A stretch of 64,000 nt of DNA, taken from Prunus persica. Lineage: Eukaryota > Streptophyta > Magnoliopsida > Rosales > Rosaceae. This document shows, piece by piece, positions 34,310 to 45,234 of the stretch; within the stretch, counting starts at the first letter, position 1; the number at the start of each line of letters is the position of its first letter. The notes beneath the pieces were generated by a model, which did not search any database, had not been told where the DNA came from, and saw nothing but the letters and a program-made list of their open reading frames with translations. The translations under genes and the position numbers were made by a program. The DNA lies in NCBI RefSeq assembly GCF_000346465.2, contig NC_034016.1:20452442-20516441 (forward strand). Reading direction: 5' to 3'.

Positions 34310-34564
34310 TCATTTATGGATTTCACAATGCCCACCATGGCTACCACCCGGGGTATTTATGTAAGTGCAAGAAGAGGAAGAGGAAGGTGGAAGGGGCCCT
34401 CTTTCAAGCGGAGCTTTTGTCACACTCTCTCTCGCTCCTGCAGTACTCTGCTCCTCCTTAAGGGGCCTATAAGCTAAGAGAGGCTTGGGGGAGGTCAGAA
34501 TCAACAAAGCAAAGACAATCATCATGCAAGAAACTTGGTAGGCACTTCCTTTGGTGATTGCCAT
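34310..34564 (-). CDS. Divergent CTNIP-like secreted peptide precursor (D)
   Basis: An 84-aa precursor from the ATG at 34564 (MAITKGSAYQVSCMM), with a hydrophobic segment IVFALLILTS, then the R-x-L block LAYRPLKEEQ, an acidic/basic middle, and the tail RGPLPPSSSSSCTYINTPGG with a second Cys near the end (SHGGHCEIHK). Gene organisation and strand match the CTNIP neighbours and C-T-x-I is kept. However, GPNP is replaced by a Ser run, I-P by I-N-T-P, and the cysteine spacing is 14 rather than 11 residues, with three residues after HC. An upstream in-frame ATG at 34597 gives 95 aa but weakens the signal peptide. TATA-like CTTATAAGT at 34691-34699. Confidence 0.6.
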   Translation of the reverse strand: MAITKGSAYQVSCMMIVFALLILTSPKPLLAYRPLKEEQSTAGARESVTKAPLERGPLPPSSSSSCTYINTPGGSHGGHCEIHK

Positions 34565-34690
34565 TGTCGTATATGGAAATAAGGATTTGGGTGGCAAGAA
34601 TCAGGTAGTAAGTGAATTATAAGGAGAGGTTCTTAAAGAAGCAAAGTTTGAAGCAAGAGTAGTATCGCAATCAGGGCTCAGAAGCTGGCT

Positions 34691-34699
34691 ACTTATAAG
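34691..34699 (-). promoter_or_regulatory. TATA-like box of peptide gene D
   Basis: CTTATAAGT on the minus strand, about 130 bp upstream of the ATG, at the distance seen for the other peptide genes. Confidence 0.45.
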
Positions 34700-34719
34700 G
34701 TTTAGATAATATGATAAAA

Positions 34720-35842
34720 TGGACCTTTCTTTTATTCATTTATTCAACTTTTGCTCTTTCGGTCCTCTTTCCAAGTTCATAATTAAAAACTAAAACCACT
34801 CTGATCGAGCTACTTTCACTTTGGCATTAGGGTTTTGTTTTCCTCTTTTTTGGGGGTAAGAAACTTTACAGGACCTGAGCTTGATCTTGGGACAAATTAA
34901 TTCCCCTTAAAATTCTATTGACATTATCATCAAGAGTAGCTATATGATTAATATATATACGACATCAAAAATGCTAATCATATTAGATTTGTATACCAAC
35001 TTGTGTGTCACCTCTTTAATAGATTGATGAGGCCGTACAGAAGATAGCATACAAATATGATAATCCTATTATTGCTCATAGGACTCTTTTTTTTTTTTTT
35101 TTGGTCAATTTGCTCATAGGACTTAAACGTAATGATTTGGGTTGATACCCAAAGTAACAATGCAAATGAAATTTAAAATAAAATAATAAGATAAAACAAA
35201 GGAGACAGGTTCCAGGACATTGAGGAAGCCAAATCTGCGCGCATGCACCTGCCATTAGATTATTAGAATGTTATCTCCAAATGTTTCTTCCCAGTTGAGG
35301 ACTAGATGCTTTTACACGTGGGGGTTAAAAAAGTGGGTTAATTAGTAATTATGCACCTTTTGACAGAAAGAACATGTAAACGGGGAATATAAAATTTCCA
35401 AAACAAAAAAGAAGAGGAGAAAAGTCTTTGATGATTGAAAAGAGATCACTAGTGCAGTGAATTTGGGTCCTTACATTACATGCGTACGCAACCATTCAAT
35501 CTTTTCAGAGCACTCAACATGATCGAATTGAATTTTACCAAAATTACGTAAACTTTCAAAATAATTGTGTTTGGTATCTCCATTCTCTATCCATATAAAA
35601 TTTTAGCAAAGAATGTCTAATTCGATTTGCAAACTAGTGATCTCAAGTTCGAACCCCGCTTACACTTCCGCAATGTGTGTGAGAAAATCCCCCTCCTTCC
35701 CCCTTTCCAATATTCGTAGCAGCAATGTATAAAATTTGATCATAGCAATTTATTCATTAAAAAGGAACATAGATAACTCCTGGAAGGTAGCCAGCTGGGC
35801 CTTTATTTATTTAGGACTAGTTTGGGGCCTAGCTAAGTACAG
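34720..35842. other. Intergenic with dispersed repeats
   Basis: 35195-35390 is a copy of the segment also at 28195 and 38475. 35610-35715 holds a SINE fragment with box B CAAGTTCGAACCCC. No gene seen. Confidence 0.55.
35610..35715 (+). repeat. SINE fragment
   Basis: TTTGCAAACTAGTGATCTCAAGTTCGAACCCC followed by GTGTGTGAGAAAATCCCCC; same family as 41963-42110 but without a clear head or tail. Confidence 0.6.
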
Positions 35843-36139
35843 CTAGCCAACATGAGGGGGCCTAACGACGACGCCGTTTCGATTGATCCAGACCCGGACT
35901 CTGTCACATCTCAAGTCCTTGGTGGCTGGAGAGCCTTCCAGTATGACGATTGCTCGAACATTATGATTCTCTCGCTCTATCTTTGCCGCTGCATCTTGCC
36001 CACTATGCCCCACCACCTCCGGCCACGCCTGTTTACCTGTTGTTGTAAACATTAGTTTTATTAATTGTAACAAACAATTAATAAACCAATAATTAAGTAT
36101 ATTAATCCCACAATTAATCTTACCTGGACAATGTAACAT
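35843..36139 (-). CDS. Potato type I serine protease inhibitor (MEROPS I13), intact copy
   Basis: Two exons on the minus strand: 36124-36139 and 35843-36036, separated by an 87-bp GT..AG intron (36037-36123). Product 69 aa, starting MLHCPGKQAWPEVVG. The family core is complete: W-P-E-[VL]-V-G, A-A-x-x-I-E-x-E-N, V-x-A-I-V-[IV]-L-E-G, the reactive loop SPATKDLRCDRVRVWIN, and the end RPPHVG. By homology to eglin-type inhibitors P1 is the Lys before Asp, pointing to trypsin-like targets. There is no signal peptide, as in many cytosolic/vacuolar members. Such genes are typically wound and jasmonate induced. A TATAAATA box lies at ~36191-36198. Three broken paralogues follow at 39.0, 51.6 and 58.4 kb. 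Confidence 0.88.
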   Translation of the reverse strand: MLHCPGKINCGINILNYWFINCLLQLIKLMFTTTGKQAWPEVVGHSGQDAAAKIERENHNVRAIVILEGSPATKDLRCDRVRVWINRNGVVVRPPHVG

Positions 36140-36190
36140 TGTTCTAGCTGGCTTCCTTCTGATCACACACACACACACTCTGATATTATA

Positions 36191-36198
36191 TATTTATA
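36191..36198 (-). promoter_or_regulatory. TATA box of potato inhibitor I gene
   Basis: TATAAATA on the minus strand about 55 bp upstream of the ATG, implying a very short leader. The paralogue at 58.4 kb keeps a similar ATCTATAAATATC. Confidence 0.6.
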
Positions 36199-36199
36199 G

Positions 36200-38979
36200 A
36201 TTGAAGGAGTTGAACTCGAGCTTTGGTTCTACAAGTTTCAGGCATCTACTTATTTCACTTTGATGCTGACTATGCATAGCTTCGTGTCAATCGCTTGAAT
36301 GCTGGTTGGGATTCTGCATGTTTGTGTTTGATCCACATCCACCCACATTGCATCCAATGCATGCTCATCCAAAATCAAATGCCACGGAATTTCATCTAAT
36401 TCAGACACAGCAGTTCCTTTTGGATTCATTTCCCATGGAATTTCAACATGGTAATGGTCAAGACTCTTTTCCACTAGGCTAGATCTAGTTGACCTCAAAT
36501 GAAGTATTATAGATTATTATCTGTACAAAAGAGCTGCACAATGAATGGTTTTCCATCAGAATAGTTAAAGAAAACGAATAGAAAATTTTCAATTTCATCT
36601 GGGTTCGAGAAGATTTTTATTCACCATATTTTTAGATGCATTTTCATTTTCATGTTCTAAAATTTATTCACCATCTTCTGTTTTCTGCATGCATACCAAT
36701 AGTCTTCTGCTGCTGCATAATGCATTAGCAACCTTGACTAACAAGACTGCGCGGAATAATGCAGAGCTTTCTTTTCTTCTTTTCCCAAAAAGATTTTGGC
36801 TGCAAACTTGTCCACACGTCCTATGATATATATATATTTGAAACAAAAACAACTGGTGAGTGAGCGGGAAGGTATAAGATTACGCGCATGGACGACAACA
36901 ACTAGTGTCAGTAGAAAATGTTCCAATTCCTTCTTTCTTTTTCTTCTTTTCTTTTTAAAAGAAAAAGGTCAGTTGGTCTGCTCAAGTGACAGGTGCACTA
37001 AATATAATTGTTTATAATATATGTCCCCAAATTTTCTGTGGTATACAGTGAGATATGTAAAAAATATTGAACTCATATTCCTCTTGTCTTGAGCACCACT
37101 GGGAATGGGAAAGGAAGTTGAAACTACGTACATTGAGCTAAAACTAATCTGAAAACCAATGTATGTGGGATATATTTGTATATTAGAGAGGTGATCAGTA
37201 ATGTAGTTAGTAAATGCGGTTCAAATGACAACACTCATATTTAATTAGCAAATAAACTGTAGATTGCGTGTTTGATTTGCACTGAAGTACCATGATATAT
37301 TATCTATAATTAAGCTGTAAGAACTAATCACTATCTTATATATAATATATAGTAAGTAACAGTGCTTTAATGATTGAAGATAATACCTTCCAACTGTCAC
37401 ACATTCAATATTAAGTTGTGCATAATGAGAAAGATGCTAAACTTCTCCAGAGCTTTGACATATTAAAAGGTAGTCTATCATTTTAGTAAAGCCTAGATCA
37501 CAGATTATGTACTATATTATATATGAATTAATTAATAAGCCAGAGATTAGGGCTCTTCTTGTTATTTAAGGAACTAAAAGCCTCCCATCCCACTATCCAA
37601 AAGAATAGGAAAAGTAGAGTAAAGAGAGAGCTCAGGATCATAAGGAGTATCTGTTATTATTCTAATTATATTCATTCATTAATTATTAATTAGATTAATA
37701 GATCAGTAAGCCAAAGTGCTGCCAAATGATGATGATGGATTTTGTCGCCATAAGCTATAGGCTCTAACTGTTGCCAATTTGTGATTTATGATGAAGGCCC
37801 CATTTAGAATTCTATATATAAAGTATATACACCAATTACGACATATGAAGAATCTTGATTTTTAGGAGCATTAACGCAGCTACAAAAGTTTGCACATGTA
37901 TGGAAAATTTTAGCATCTTAATAAAATTATTAAGTCCGGTCCTCCGATGTTTGTAATAATTGACATATTAAATTTAAGAGAGATAGGTCAGCGACCCACT
38001 AACACCGATATTGTCCTTAACTTAACCACCTACAAAGCCTAATAAGTGTGAGGTTTTATCACAAAAGATCTCGGTATTATTAGTAGTGAAACCACTTAAT
38101 AAATTGTAGTTTATTTAGTCAAATTTTCTATGTCGAAATTTATATTCTTCAACATGACATTTTCTTGGTCCCTTCCTGTTAATTATTTCCTTAATTCCCA
38201 AAGAACTGGTGGTTTAGCTTTCATCAATGAACATAAATATTTCTGACTATAAATACCCTGCAAGTTCCAATATATGGGCAAAATATATTTATAGAATAGC
38301 TGGATATTGAACTGATAGAAGAGATGATCATAAACGGGTCGGTTGATGTGAATTCTCAACTGTAGCTCCTCTTGCTTTACAAAATTGAGATGGTACAAAT
38401 AGCAAAAATGATTTGGGTTGATACCCAAAATAACAATGAAAATGAATTTAAAAATAAAATAATAAGAAGAAACAAAGGAGACAGTTTCCAGGACATGAGG
38501 AAGCCTAATCTGCGCGCATGCACCTTGCCACTAGATTATTACAATATTATCTCCAAATGTTTCTTCCCAGTTAAGGAAAATAAACAAATATAGTCCCCAA
38601 TGTTTAATTAATCTGCAATAGAATCTCAATCTCCCACCGTATATTGTCTGGAAAACTACCTAGTGGCCTAGATGCTTTTACCCGCCGCCGGGAGGGGGTT
38701 CTTCTGTGGATATAAAATTTAAGCCATCTGTGTCTAGTCCAATGAAAATGGATACTGATTTGCAGATTAGAAATCTCAAGTTCAAACTCCCATAACACTT
38801 TAATCGTGTGTATGAGAAAATTCCCTTCCATCTTTCAACATTCGTAAATTTTTTAACAGCAATATATAGAATTTGATCATAGCAATTTATTCATTAAAAA
38901 TGAACATAGATAATTCCTGGAAGGTAACCAGCTGGCCCCATATTTATTTAGGACTAGTTTGGGGCCCTAGCTAAAGTAG
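36200..38979. other. Duplicated intergenic DNA
   Basis: 36230-36430 is duplicated at 39270-39460 (CTTTGATGCTGACTA, CCACGGAATTTCATCTAATTC). 36690-37560 is paralogous to 31420-33640 and carries the empty hAT site at ~37483. 38475-38700 repeats the 28195/35195 segment. 38745-38850 is a SINE fragment (CTCAAGTTCAAACTCCC). No gene is supported. Confidence 0.6.
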
Positions 38980-39195
38980 CTAGCCAACCTTAGGACCCTT
39001 GTTGACGATGCCGTTTCAATTGACCCAGACCCAGACCCTGTCACACCTCCTGTCCAAAGTGGTTGCAGAGCCTTCCAGTATGACGATTGCTCGAACGTTG
39101 TGATTCTCTCGCTCTATCTTTGCCGCTGCATCTTCTCCACTTTGCCCCACCACCTCCGGCCACGACTTTTTACCTGCACCTGGACAAAGTGGCAT
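38980..39195 (-). pseudogene. Potato inhibitor I, second copy, intron shrunk and nonsense-broken
   Basis: A continuous frame from MPLCPGAGKKSWPEVVG through the reactive loop (SATTLDRRCDRVWVW). Codon 60 is TGA (39016-39018) where the intact copy has CGA (VN-stop-NG), so the last 11 residues, including the KGPKVG end, are lost. The intron of the intact gene is reduced to six bases, GTGCAG, between CCAG and GTAAAA, read as two extra codons (G-A). P1 would be Leu (TTLD) instead of Lys, which suggests a different protease target before decay. Confidence 0.82.
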
Positions 39196-40084
39196 TGTTC
39201 TAGCTAGCTTCCCCCTGATTACACAAACTGATTCATATATTTTTGATGATATTTATAGATTGGAAGAGTTGAGTTTCAAGCATCTACTTATTTCACTTTG
39301 ATGCTGACTACGTGTCAATCACTTGAATGCTGATTGTGCTGCTGCATGTTTGTGTTTGCTCCACATATTTTCACACATTGCATGCAAGCATGCTCATCCA
39401 AAATCAAATGCCACGGAATTTCATCTAATTCAGACACAGCGGTTCCTCTTGGATTTTTTTTCCCCCATCCGCCTTGGTCTTTTATCTTGCTTAAGACTAG
39501 TTTGGATTGGTTTGGGTTACTGCTGAATTCATAATTCTCATTACTCAAGCCCAACCCAAACTTAGCAACCCGGCCGCACCTGAATTGGTCCATGGTAACT
39601 GTAGTCCCTTGAGGCCGCAGCCAGCCTACTTGGGATCAATGGAGTAAGTAGTGCGTGAATTAAGGATTGATTGATTCAAGGGTGTAGCTCAATTAAAAAT
39701 GATCTTGACTTGTAGATCAGTTATCTCATGTTTGAACTTTCATGATATTTTAGTAAAATGTGTGTGAGAAAATTCTCATCCCCTAATATCTAGACCTGTC
39801 AATTAATCGGACTTTAATCCAAATCCTATCCGAATTCAGTGTAATTAATAGGAGATGGATTACCTATCTTCTTGTTTCTCTCATTCAATATTACAAGACT
39901 GTGGTCGTATCTACAAAATCAATGAACGAGAAAAGATCCACAATTATCATAGTCAAACTTAATAATCAAAAGAAAATAAATAAACCTAAAACTAAAAAAC
40001 TATATTCACAATTTACAGAAATTTGCCCAGAAAAAAAACCTAGAATTTTTATTTTATATCATAAATTTGCCCAATTTCTATATA

Positions 40085-40086
<2 letters not shown>
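39196..40086. other. Intergenic, mostly duplicated DNA
   Basis: 39270-39460 matches 36230-36430 upstream of the intact inhibitor gene. A SINE follows. No gene seen. Confidence 0.55.
39675..39795 (+). repeat. tRNA-derived SINE copy
   Basis: GGGTGTAGCTCAATTAAAAA (box A-like), GACTTGTAGATCAG, CATGTTTGAACTTTCATGA (box B-like), GTGTGTGAGAAAATTC. Degenerate member of the 41963-42110 family. Confidence 0.65.

Positions 40087-40126
<40 letters not shown>
40087..40126. repeat. (GA)n microsatellite
   Basis: About 40 bp of GA dinucleotides. Confidence 0.95.
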
Positions 40127-40129
<3 letters not shown>

Positions 40130-40393
40130 TAAAGCGATCAAAATAAAGTAACTTTCACCTTTTATTTTCGTGCGATAGTTGCAGGTGGAAAAAATTAAGG
40201 GGAGGGCGTGCAAAAAGAAGGAAAACAAGGAAAAGATTTTGACCATTGATGTACGTATATATGAACTCCTCATTTATTCACTATATATATTTTTACATAT
40301 CTGCACCCATCCATAAAAATAAAAGTCATTTATTTTTGCATAGGGCTAATATAGTACATAACCCCATATGGAAACCAGACGACGATTGAAGAA

Positions 40394-40609
40394 TTAGCTG
40401 CAATGGCCGTTACCGCCTCTGGGGATATTAGTGCATGGATTAGGGCCAGGAGGTACGATCGGACCTGCAGATCTAGCTTGAGGCTTCGTAGGAGGGACGG
40501 GAGGGTTGGAATTGACTGCACTCAAAATCATGAAGAACAGAAACACCACTAGTTTAGTAGTGTTGTTGAAAAGGGCTTTCTTCCCAAAGTTGAACAATAT
40601 TGTTTTCAT
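40394..40609 (-). CDS. CTNIP: CTNIP/SCREW-type secreted peptide precursor (E), canonical CTNIP motif
   Basis: A 71-aa precursor from the ATG at 40609 (MKTILFNFGKKALFNNTTK), with the signal/anchor segment LVVFLFFMILSAVNS, a Pro-rich linker (PPVPPTKPQARS), and the end GPIVPPGPNPCTNIPRGG with a second Cys (GNGHCS end), cysteines 11 apart. This is the only copy with the exact C-T-N-I-P sequence. It lacks the R-x-L block seen in A to D. Upstream ATGs in frame (to 40666) are leader. The TATA box CTATATATTTCC (minus strand) lies at ~40709-40720, 105 bp upstream. The predicted ligand acts in the apoplast on an HSL3/NUT-type receptor kinase. Confidence 0.85.
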   Translation of the reverse strand: MKTILFNFGKKALFNNTTKLVVFLFFMILSAVNSNPPVPPTKPQARSAGPIVPPGPNPCTNIPRGGNGHCS

Positions 40610-40708
40610 ACTGAAACTTATGGAAGATATAGATGAGGAGTGTACGCGGGTTGCTGGGTGGTGCACTGATGCTCAGGCTTTGGATGACAAACTTGTGCAG
40701 ACGAACCA

Positions 40709-40720
40709 GGAAATATATAG
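40709..40720 (-). promoter_or_regulatory. TATA box of CTNIP gene E
   Basis: CTATATATTTCC on the minus strand, about 105 bp before the ATG. Confidence 0.55.
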
Positions 40721-41962
40721 AGGGCTACGAATGAGACGTGGACTTAAAAAAAAAAAAATTATTGAAGAAAGGCTTGAAACTCCAATCAAAATTGAAATAA
40801 CCAATAATCCTTTGAGAAAGGCTTCAGGGAGAGCCTGCATCATTAAATGGGATTCTGATAAGTGGAAAAATATAAAGTTCTATAAACTAAGATTCGGTTT
40901 AAATCTTTCATGCATATATGCGGGCATTCTCCATTTCTTTCCGGATCATTCTTTGTGATTTTCTGTAAGTAATAATCATCACCAATATCTATCTTTTACT
41001 CTCTTGTTTAATCCTTTGGCAACTTTTTTTTCAATTTCAAGGACTAACAATCCAAATTCCTAATTTCTAGATTCATAAATGTCACTCAAAATCAAATAGT
41101 CAGATTTAAATCTCAAATAATTATATAATGAAAAATGATTTTATTTGTGATTTACATGCTAATTGATGATGATTTTTACTTTTTATTTATTTATGAAGTT
41201 TTGTAGTATGACATTACGTAATGGTGTAAGTTTGTGTTAGCTTATGTGAAGCCCCAGTTTAAATTTGGCACATGGCCCTCAAAATCTCAAGACTGGCCAT
41301 GTACACAAAGATTGGACTTAGTTGTCAACATTCGATACGGCTCTACAAGGAAAGGAAGATGTCGGGTTGCCTCGAGTTTATATTTAGTTGGCATGGCACT
41401 ATGAACTCAGTTGGTATGGTGCTACAGCTCTTTCGATACGATATGTTGTTTTTGTCGATGTAAGACAGATATGTATTGCAGGATTGAGTTGGTGAACTTA
41501 TTTTAATTATTTTGTGGGTTGTGCGTGATTCTCTTTAGATCAATTCAACTTGTTATTGTGTTGGGTCAATGGAGGAGATTTACCCATATTCGGCACTATA
41601 GTTGCTTTATACTTTTGTTTTTTCATCAATAATTACTATCGATTATTCTTTTAAAGGTCAATTAAGAAGAGAGGAAAAACAAATGTACATTTGCACTGCC
41701 TCACTAGACTCATCTAATACGTATTGCTTCAATTTATCTTAATCTACCACAACAAAATAATAGTATGAAATAAGGGGCTTATAGATCAAGAGTAAAGAAC
41801 ATTTATATATCCCTACAGCTTAAGTTCTATGGTCGATTCTCTCCTCTGTCAATATTGTTTGTATCCGTATATGAATACTATAACTTCCTTTTTTAAGCTT
41901 TGGATTCAACAACACAACTTCAGTTTTTCCTTTAACTGGCCTAATTAAATGGATCCATTAAT
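40721..41962. other. Intergenic, no gene seen
   Basis: AT-rich DNA. Short plus-strand ORFs near 40506 and 41272 have no family features. Confidence 0.5.
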
Positions 41963-42110
41963 GCCAACGAGATCTAGCTCAGTAGAAAAAGGGATTTGAC
42001 TTGCAGACCAATAGTCTCATGTTCGAACTCCCATGACACCTTAGTAGCGTGTGTGTGAGAAACCTTCCTCCCTTGATAATTTAGACTATTACTTGTATTT
42101 TAAAAAAAAA
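41963..42110 (+). mobile_element. tRNA-derived SINE, complete, with 10-bp target-site duplication
   Basis: Body of 148 bp between perfect direct repeats ATCCATTAAT (41953-41962 and 42111-42120). The head has box A (TAGCTCAGTAGAAAA) and box B (CATGTTCGAACTCCC) of a Pol III promoter. It is followed by a GTGTGTGTGAGAAACC block, TTTAGACTATTA, and an oligo-A tail. This copy defines the family whose fragments occur at 10.1, 22.2, 28.8, 35.6, 38.7, 39.7 and 43.8 kb. Confidence 0.88.
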
Positions 42111-42999
42111 ATCCATTAATTTCTCAAACTATACATGCTACGTACATTTCACTTGTTATTTATTTTTCTTGCCCATGTTATGGCCAAGGCTAAGATGAAT
42201 TCATCCACCTATCAGTGTTGTTTCCTCTATTTCTTAAGTTTCTTTTTTTCTTTAAAAAACAAAAATGCTTTTTAACTCCATAATATTCATTTCTTTGCAA
42301 ACAGATGCCCTCCATATTGGGAATCCCATACAATATCTGCACAAATTTCATGCTGCCGCCCACATACGATACATCCAATAAAATTTCATTTAGCAACATG
42401 TCCCGTGCTGTGGACAGGATTCTGGAAATCAATTTAAAATTTAGAATGTAAAGCATAGAAGACTTCTGGACACACTCCATCTTTTTCTAAATCATCTTCC
42501 ACACTGAACACCTCCACTGTGAATAACAAAGTAAGCAAGCCAACTGTAAATGCATCCAACTCCCACCTTTCGACTTTGAAAATAGGAGTAAAGCAACAGA
42601 GTGGGCCCTACTTTTTGATCTTCAATATCAATAATAATAATAATCTGGCCTCCCTTACCAAAATGAGTCGCAGTTTGACTTTGTGTATAAATACAAAAGT
42701 ATATATAGGGCAGTGGTATTTTCCTGTCTCACTTAAAGGTGTGCATCGTATATATTATTATTTTATGTCGGAAATTATCGAGCTACTTGATTCCCACTTG
42801 AGAGACGAGGATAATTAAGGAAAGAAAGAACTATAGCCCGATGATCAATGTCGATGAATGTAAACATATCCAAAAGGATTTTTTTTTGTTTTTTTTGTTT
42901 TGAAGTTTGGAAAGGGGAGGGGGAGTTACCACTTTCAAACTTGAGACTGCCTTTGTTGAAGGAATTATGCCGTAATTGTTGTCGGAGAATAGAATCCAA

Positions 43000-43001
<2 letters not shown>
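42111..43001. other. Intergenic, no gene seen
   Basis: No recognisable gene or element. ORFs extending into the (CT)n tract are repeat artefacts. Confidence 0.5.

Positions 43002-43093
<92 letters not shown>
43002..43093. repeat. (CT)n microsatellite, long
   Basis: About 92 bp of CT dinucleotides, the longest simple repeat in the window. Confidence 0.97.
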
Positions 43094-43095
<2 letters not shown>

Positions 43096-43527
43096 GCATG
43101 GATCGATATTCTGCAAATCTTTAGTTTCTGTCTGCTGGTTGATCTACCTTCTTTTTTCACTGAATCCACAAATGAAAACAAAAAATAGTGATGGAAGGGA
43201 CGAATTGCTTGAGTTATTATTAGTCAAACAAATATGCATTTATGTCCCTTCTCAAGTGATTCCCTGGCTATGAAATTCTCAGGTGCTGACTATCATATTC
43301 CCAGCATAAATTTAACGAATGTGATAATGGTTTCTCATCTTCAGACCAAAAAAAAAGAAAGAGAAGATAATGGTTTCTCATGAGCTGGAGGAGACATGGT
43401 GGTAAGAACCTAGATCCTGTAGGTTTGAATTGCACTGGTTGTCACAAAAAATGGTAGCAAATACTGAAGATTCTTCAAGTTGTTTTTTTTCCTTCTTCTA
43501 TTTATGCTTTCTATAAGATGGATATGG

Positions 43528-43528
<1 letters not shown>

Positions 43529-43562
<34 letters not shown>
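43529..43562. repeat. (TA)n microsatellite
   Basis: About 34 bp of TA. Confidence 0.9.
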
Positions 43563-43565
<3 letters not shown>

Positions 43566-43809
43566 CAGGATCAGTTGATGAGCATAAACTCTTGCCTTTG
43601 CTTTCGTTGGTGAAATGAAAGATTCGAAGGCTTTATGTAAATTCATCTGCATTAGAATCTCTACACAGACTCCAGTCTCCATCATGACTACCAGTCCGGA
43701 AAATTAAGGTCCATTTGAGTGGAGTGATTTCAAATATAGAGAACATTTTAATTTATAAGGTTAAATTGTTTGTTTAGACTACTATAATTCATGTATATCA
43801 ATTTTTTTT

Positions 43810-43925
43810 GTTTTTAATATAAGCGATAGTCTAAATTATAAAGAGATGAGTTTCTTACACATGCTACCAAAAGTTCGAAGCTGAGATCACTGATTTACAA
43901 GTTAATACCCTCTTCCTTTAGACTA
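43810..43925 (-). repeat. SINE copy, minus strand
   Basis: The plus strand reads AATATAAGCGATAGTCTAAA, TTTCTTACACATGCTACC, AGTTCGAAGCTGAGATCACTG; the reverse complement matches the tail, body and box B of the SINE family. Confidence 0.65.
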
Positions 43926-44752
43926 AACCATATTAGCATAATTTGAATACGAATGAAATTTAAAAAAAACAAATAAATTTCAAATGACTTCTTACATATA
44001 CATATATATAGTCGTTTCATATCCATTCTAAATATAAATATAATGTTTTGCATATAGTTGTTTCATTAGTAATGTTTTGCATAATCTCTCTGGCTCCCAC
44101 ACCTTTTTTATTATTTTAAAATCAGTCAAACAAACCCACACTTTGTCGCATCAACTCCGACAATGATGCCTTACCCCCTAAACTTTTGCAAACAAATAAA
44201 ATAATAATAATAATAATAATTGAGTTAGTTCATAGTGATTAAGTGCTAATTAAACCTTTGATTGACAAAACTCTAAAAAACGACCGTTAACAGGGGCGAA
44301 ACTAGAATTGTAAAGTTAAGAGGGTCGAAGTAGAAAATACAAATATATAAAACACCTAAGTATTCAATAATTACATATTTAGAGCTAAGTATTTCTAATT
44401 GACTCATGTCTAATTTGTTTTAAATGAAATTTTAACTTAAATTTTAAGTTGTTTATTACAAATTATATATATTATATAATATAATAAAAGAAAGATAAAA
44501 ATATGAGGGAACCAGGACTACTCCAGATCTAGAAGTGGCTCCGCCACTAATAAGGCTCACTTTGCATTGAATTAAATAATCATAATTCACTTATGATATT
44601 TGCAACAACAAAAACATCACACAACAAATTGACAAATACTTTACCATTGAAAGCATCATGTCTGTTATTTATTTCATCACCATTTGATGTATAAATAATT
44701 TATTATTTCATACATGCATATATATTAAGCAATAATTCAATATTTATTTTTT
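43926..44752. other. Intergenic up to the copia insertion
   Basis: AT-rich; no gene seen. 44295-44545 has the look of a decayed dispersed repeat (GGGGCGAAACTAGAATTG ... GTGGCTCCGCCACT), but I cannot fix its ends. Confidence 0.45.
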
Positions 44753-45188
44753 TGTTATAAAAGTCTTGAAATGGAGCCCACACATACTGTTCATTACTGT
44801 TCATTACTGTTCATTACTGTTCATTTGGCGGCTTTGATAGAGTTTGTCTGTCACGGGTGAACAGTGATGAATAGTGATGAATAGTGATTATTTCAGCCTA
44901 TAAATAAGAAGAGAAACGGAAAGAAGAAGGAGAAGAAAAAAGGAGAAAGGAAGAGAAGGAAGAAAGAGGAAAGAGAGAGCAGAGAGAAATTCTCCTAGAG
45001 AGAAAATTCAGTGAGCCACATATATTGTAAACACTAAACTTGTAGCTCTATCCTTTTACATAATGGAAAAGTTACTGCTGCTGCTCTCCGAGGACGTAGG
45101 CATAGCCGAACCTCGTTAAATGCTGTGTCTCATCTACTTTACGTGCAGCTCAGAATTATCGCACATATCCCAGGTTATTTTTATAACA
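44753..45188 (+). repeat. 5' LTR of the full copia element
   Basis: Begins TGTTATAAAAGTC and ends TTTTTATAACA. U3 has four ACTGTTCATT units (from ~44789) and, 50 bp later, the near-inverse GATGAATAGT units, which can pair into a hairpin. TATAAATA box at 44899-44906. Sequence after the LTR (CGTTATCAGCACGA) is the usual position of the primer site, but it is not the TGGTATCAGAGC type. Confidence 0.93.
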
Positions 45189-45234
45189 CGTTATCAGCAC
45201 GATAGTCTCTCCTTTTATTTCTGAAAATTTTCAA

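Noticed and set aside
41970..42040. tRNA gene suggested by box A and box B
   Set aside because: No cloverleaf or anticodon stem; oligo-A tail and target-site duplication identify a SINE.
42775..43273. ORFs of 70-141 aa across the (CT)n/(GA)n tract
   Set aside because: The length comes from the dinucleotide repeat (runs of SLSLSL or RERERE), with no domain outside it.
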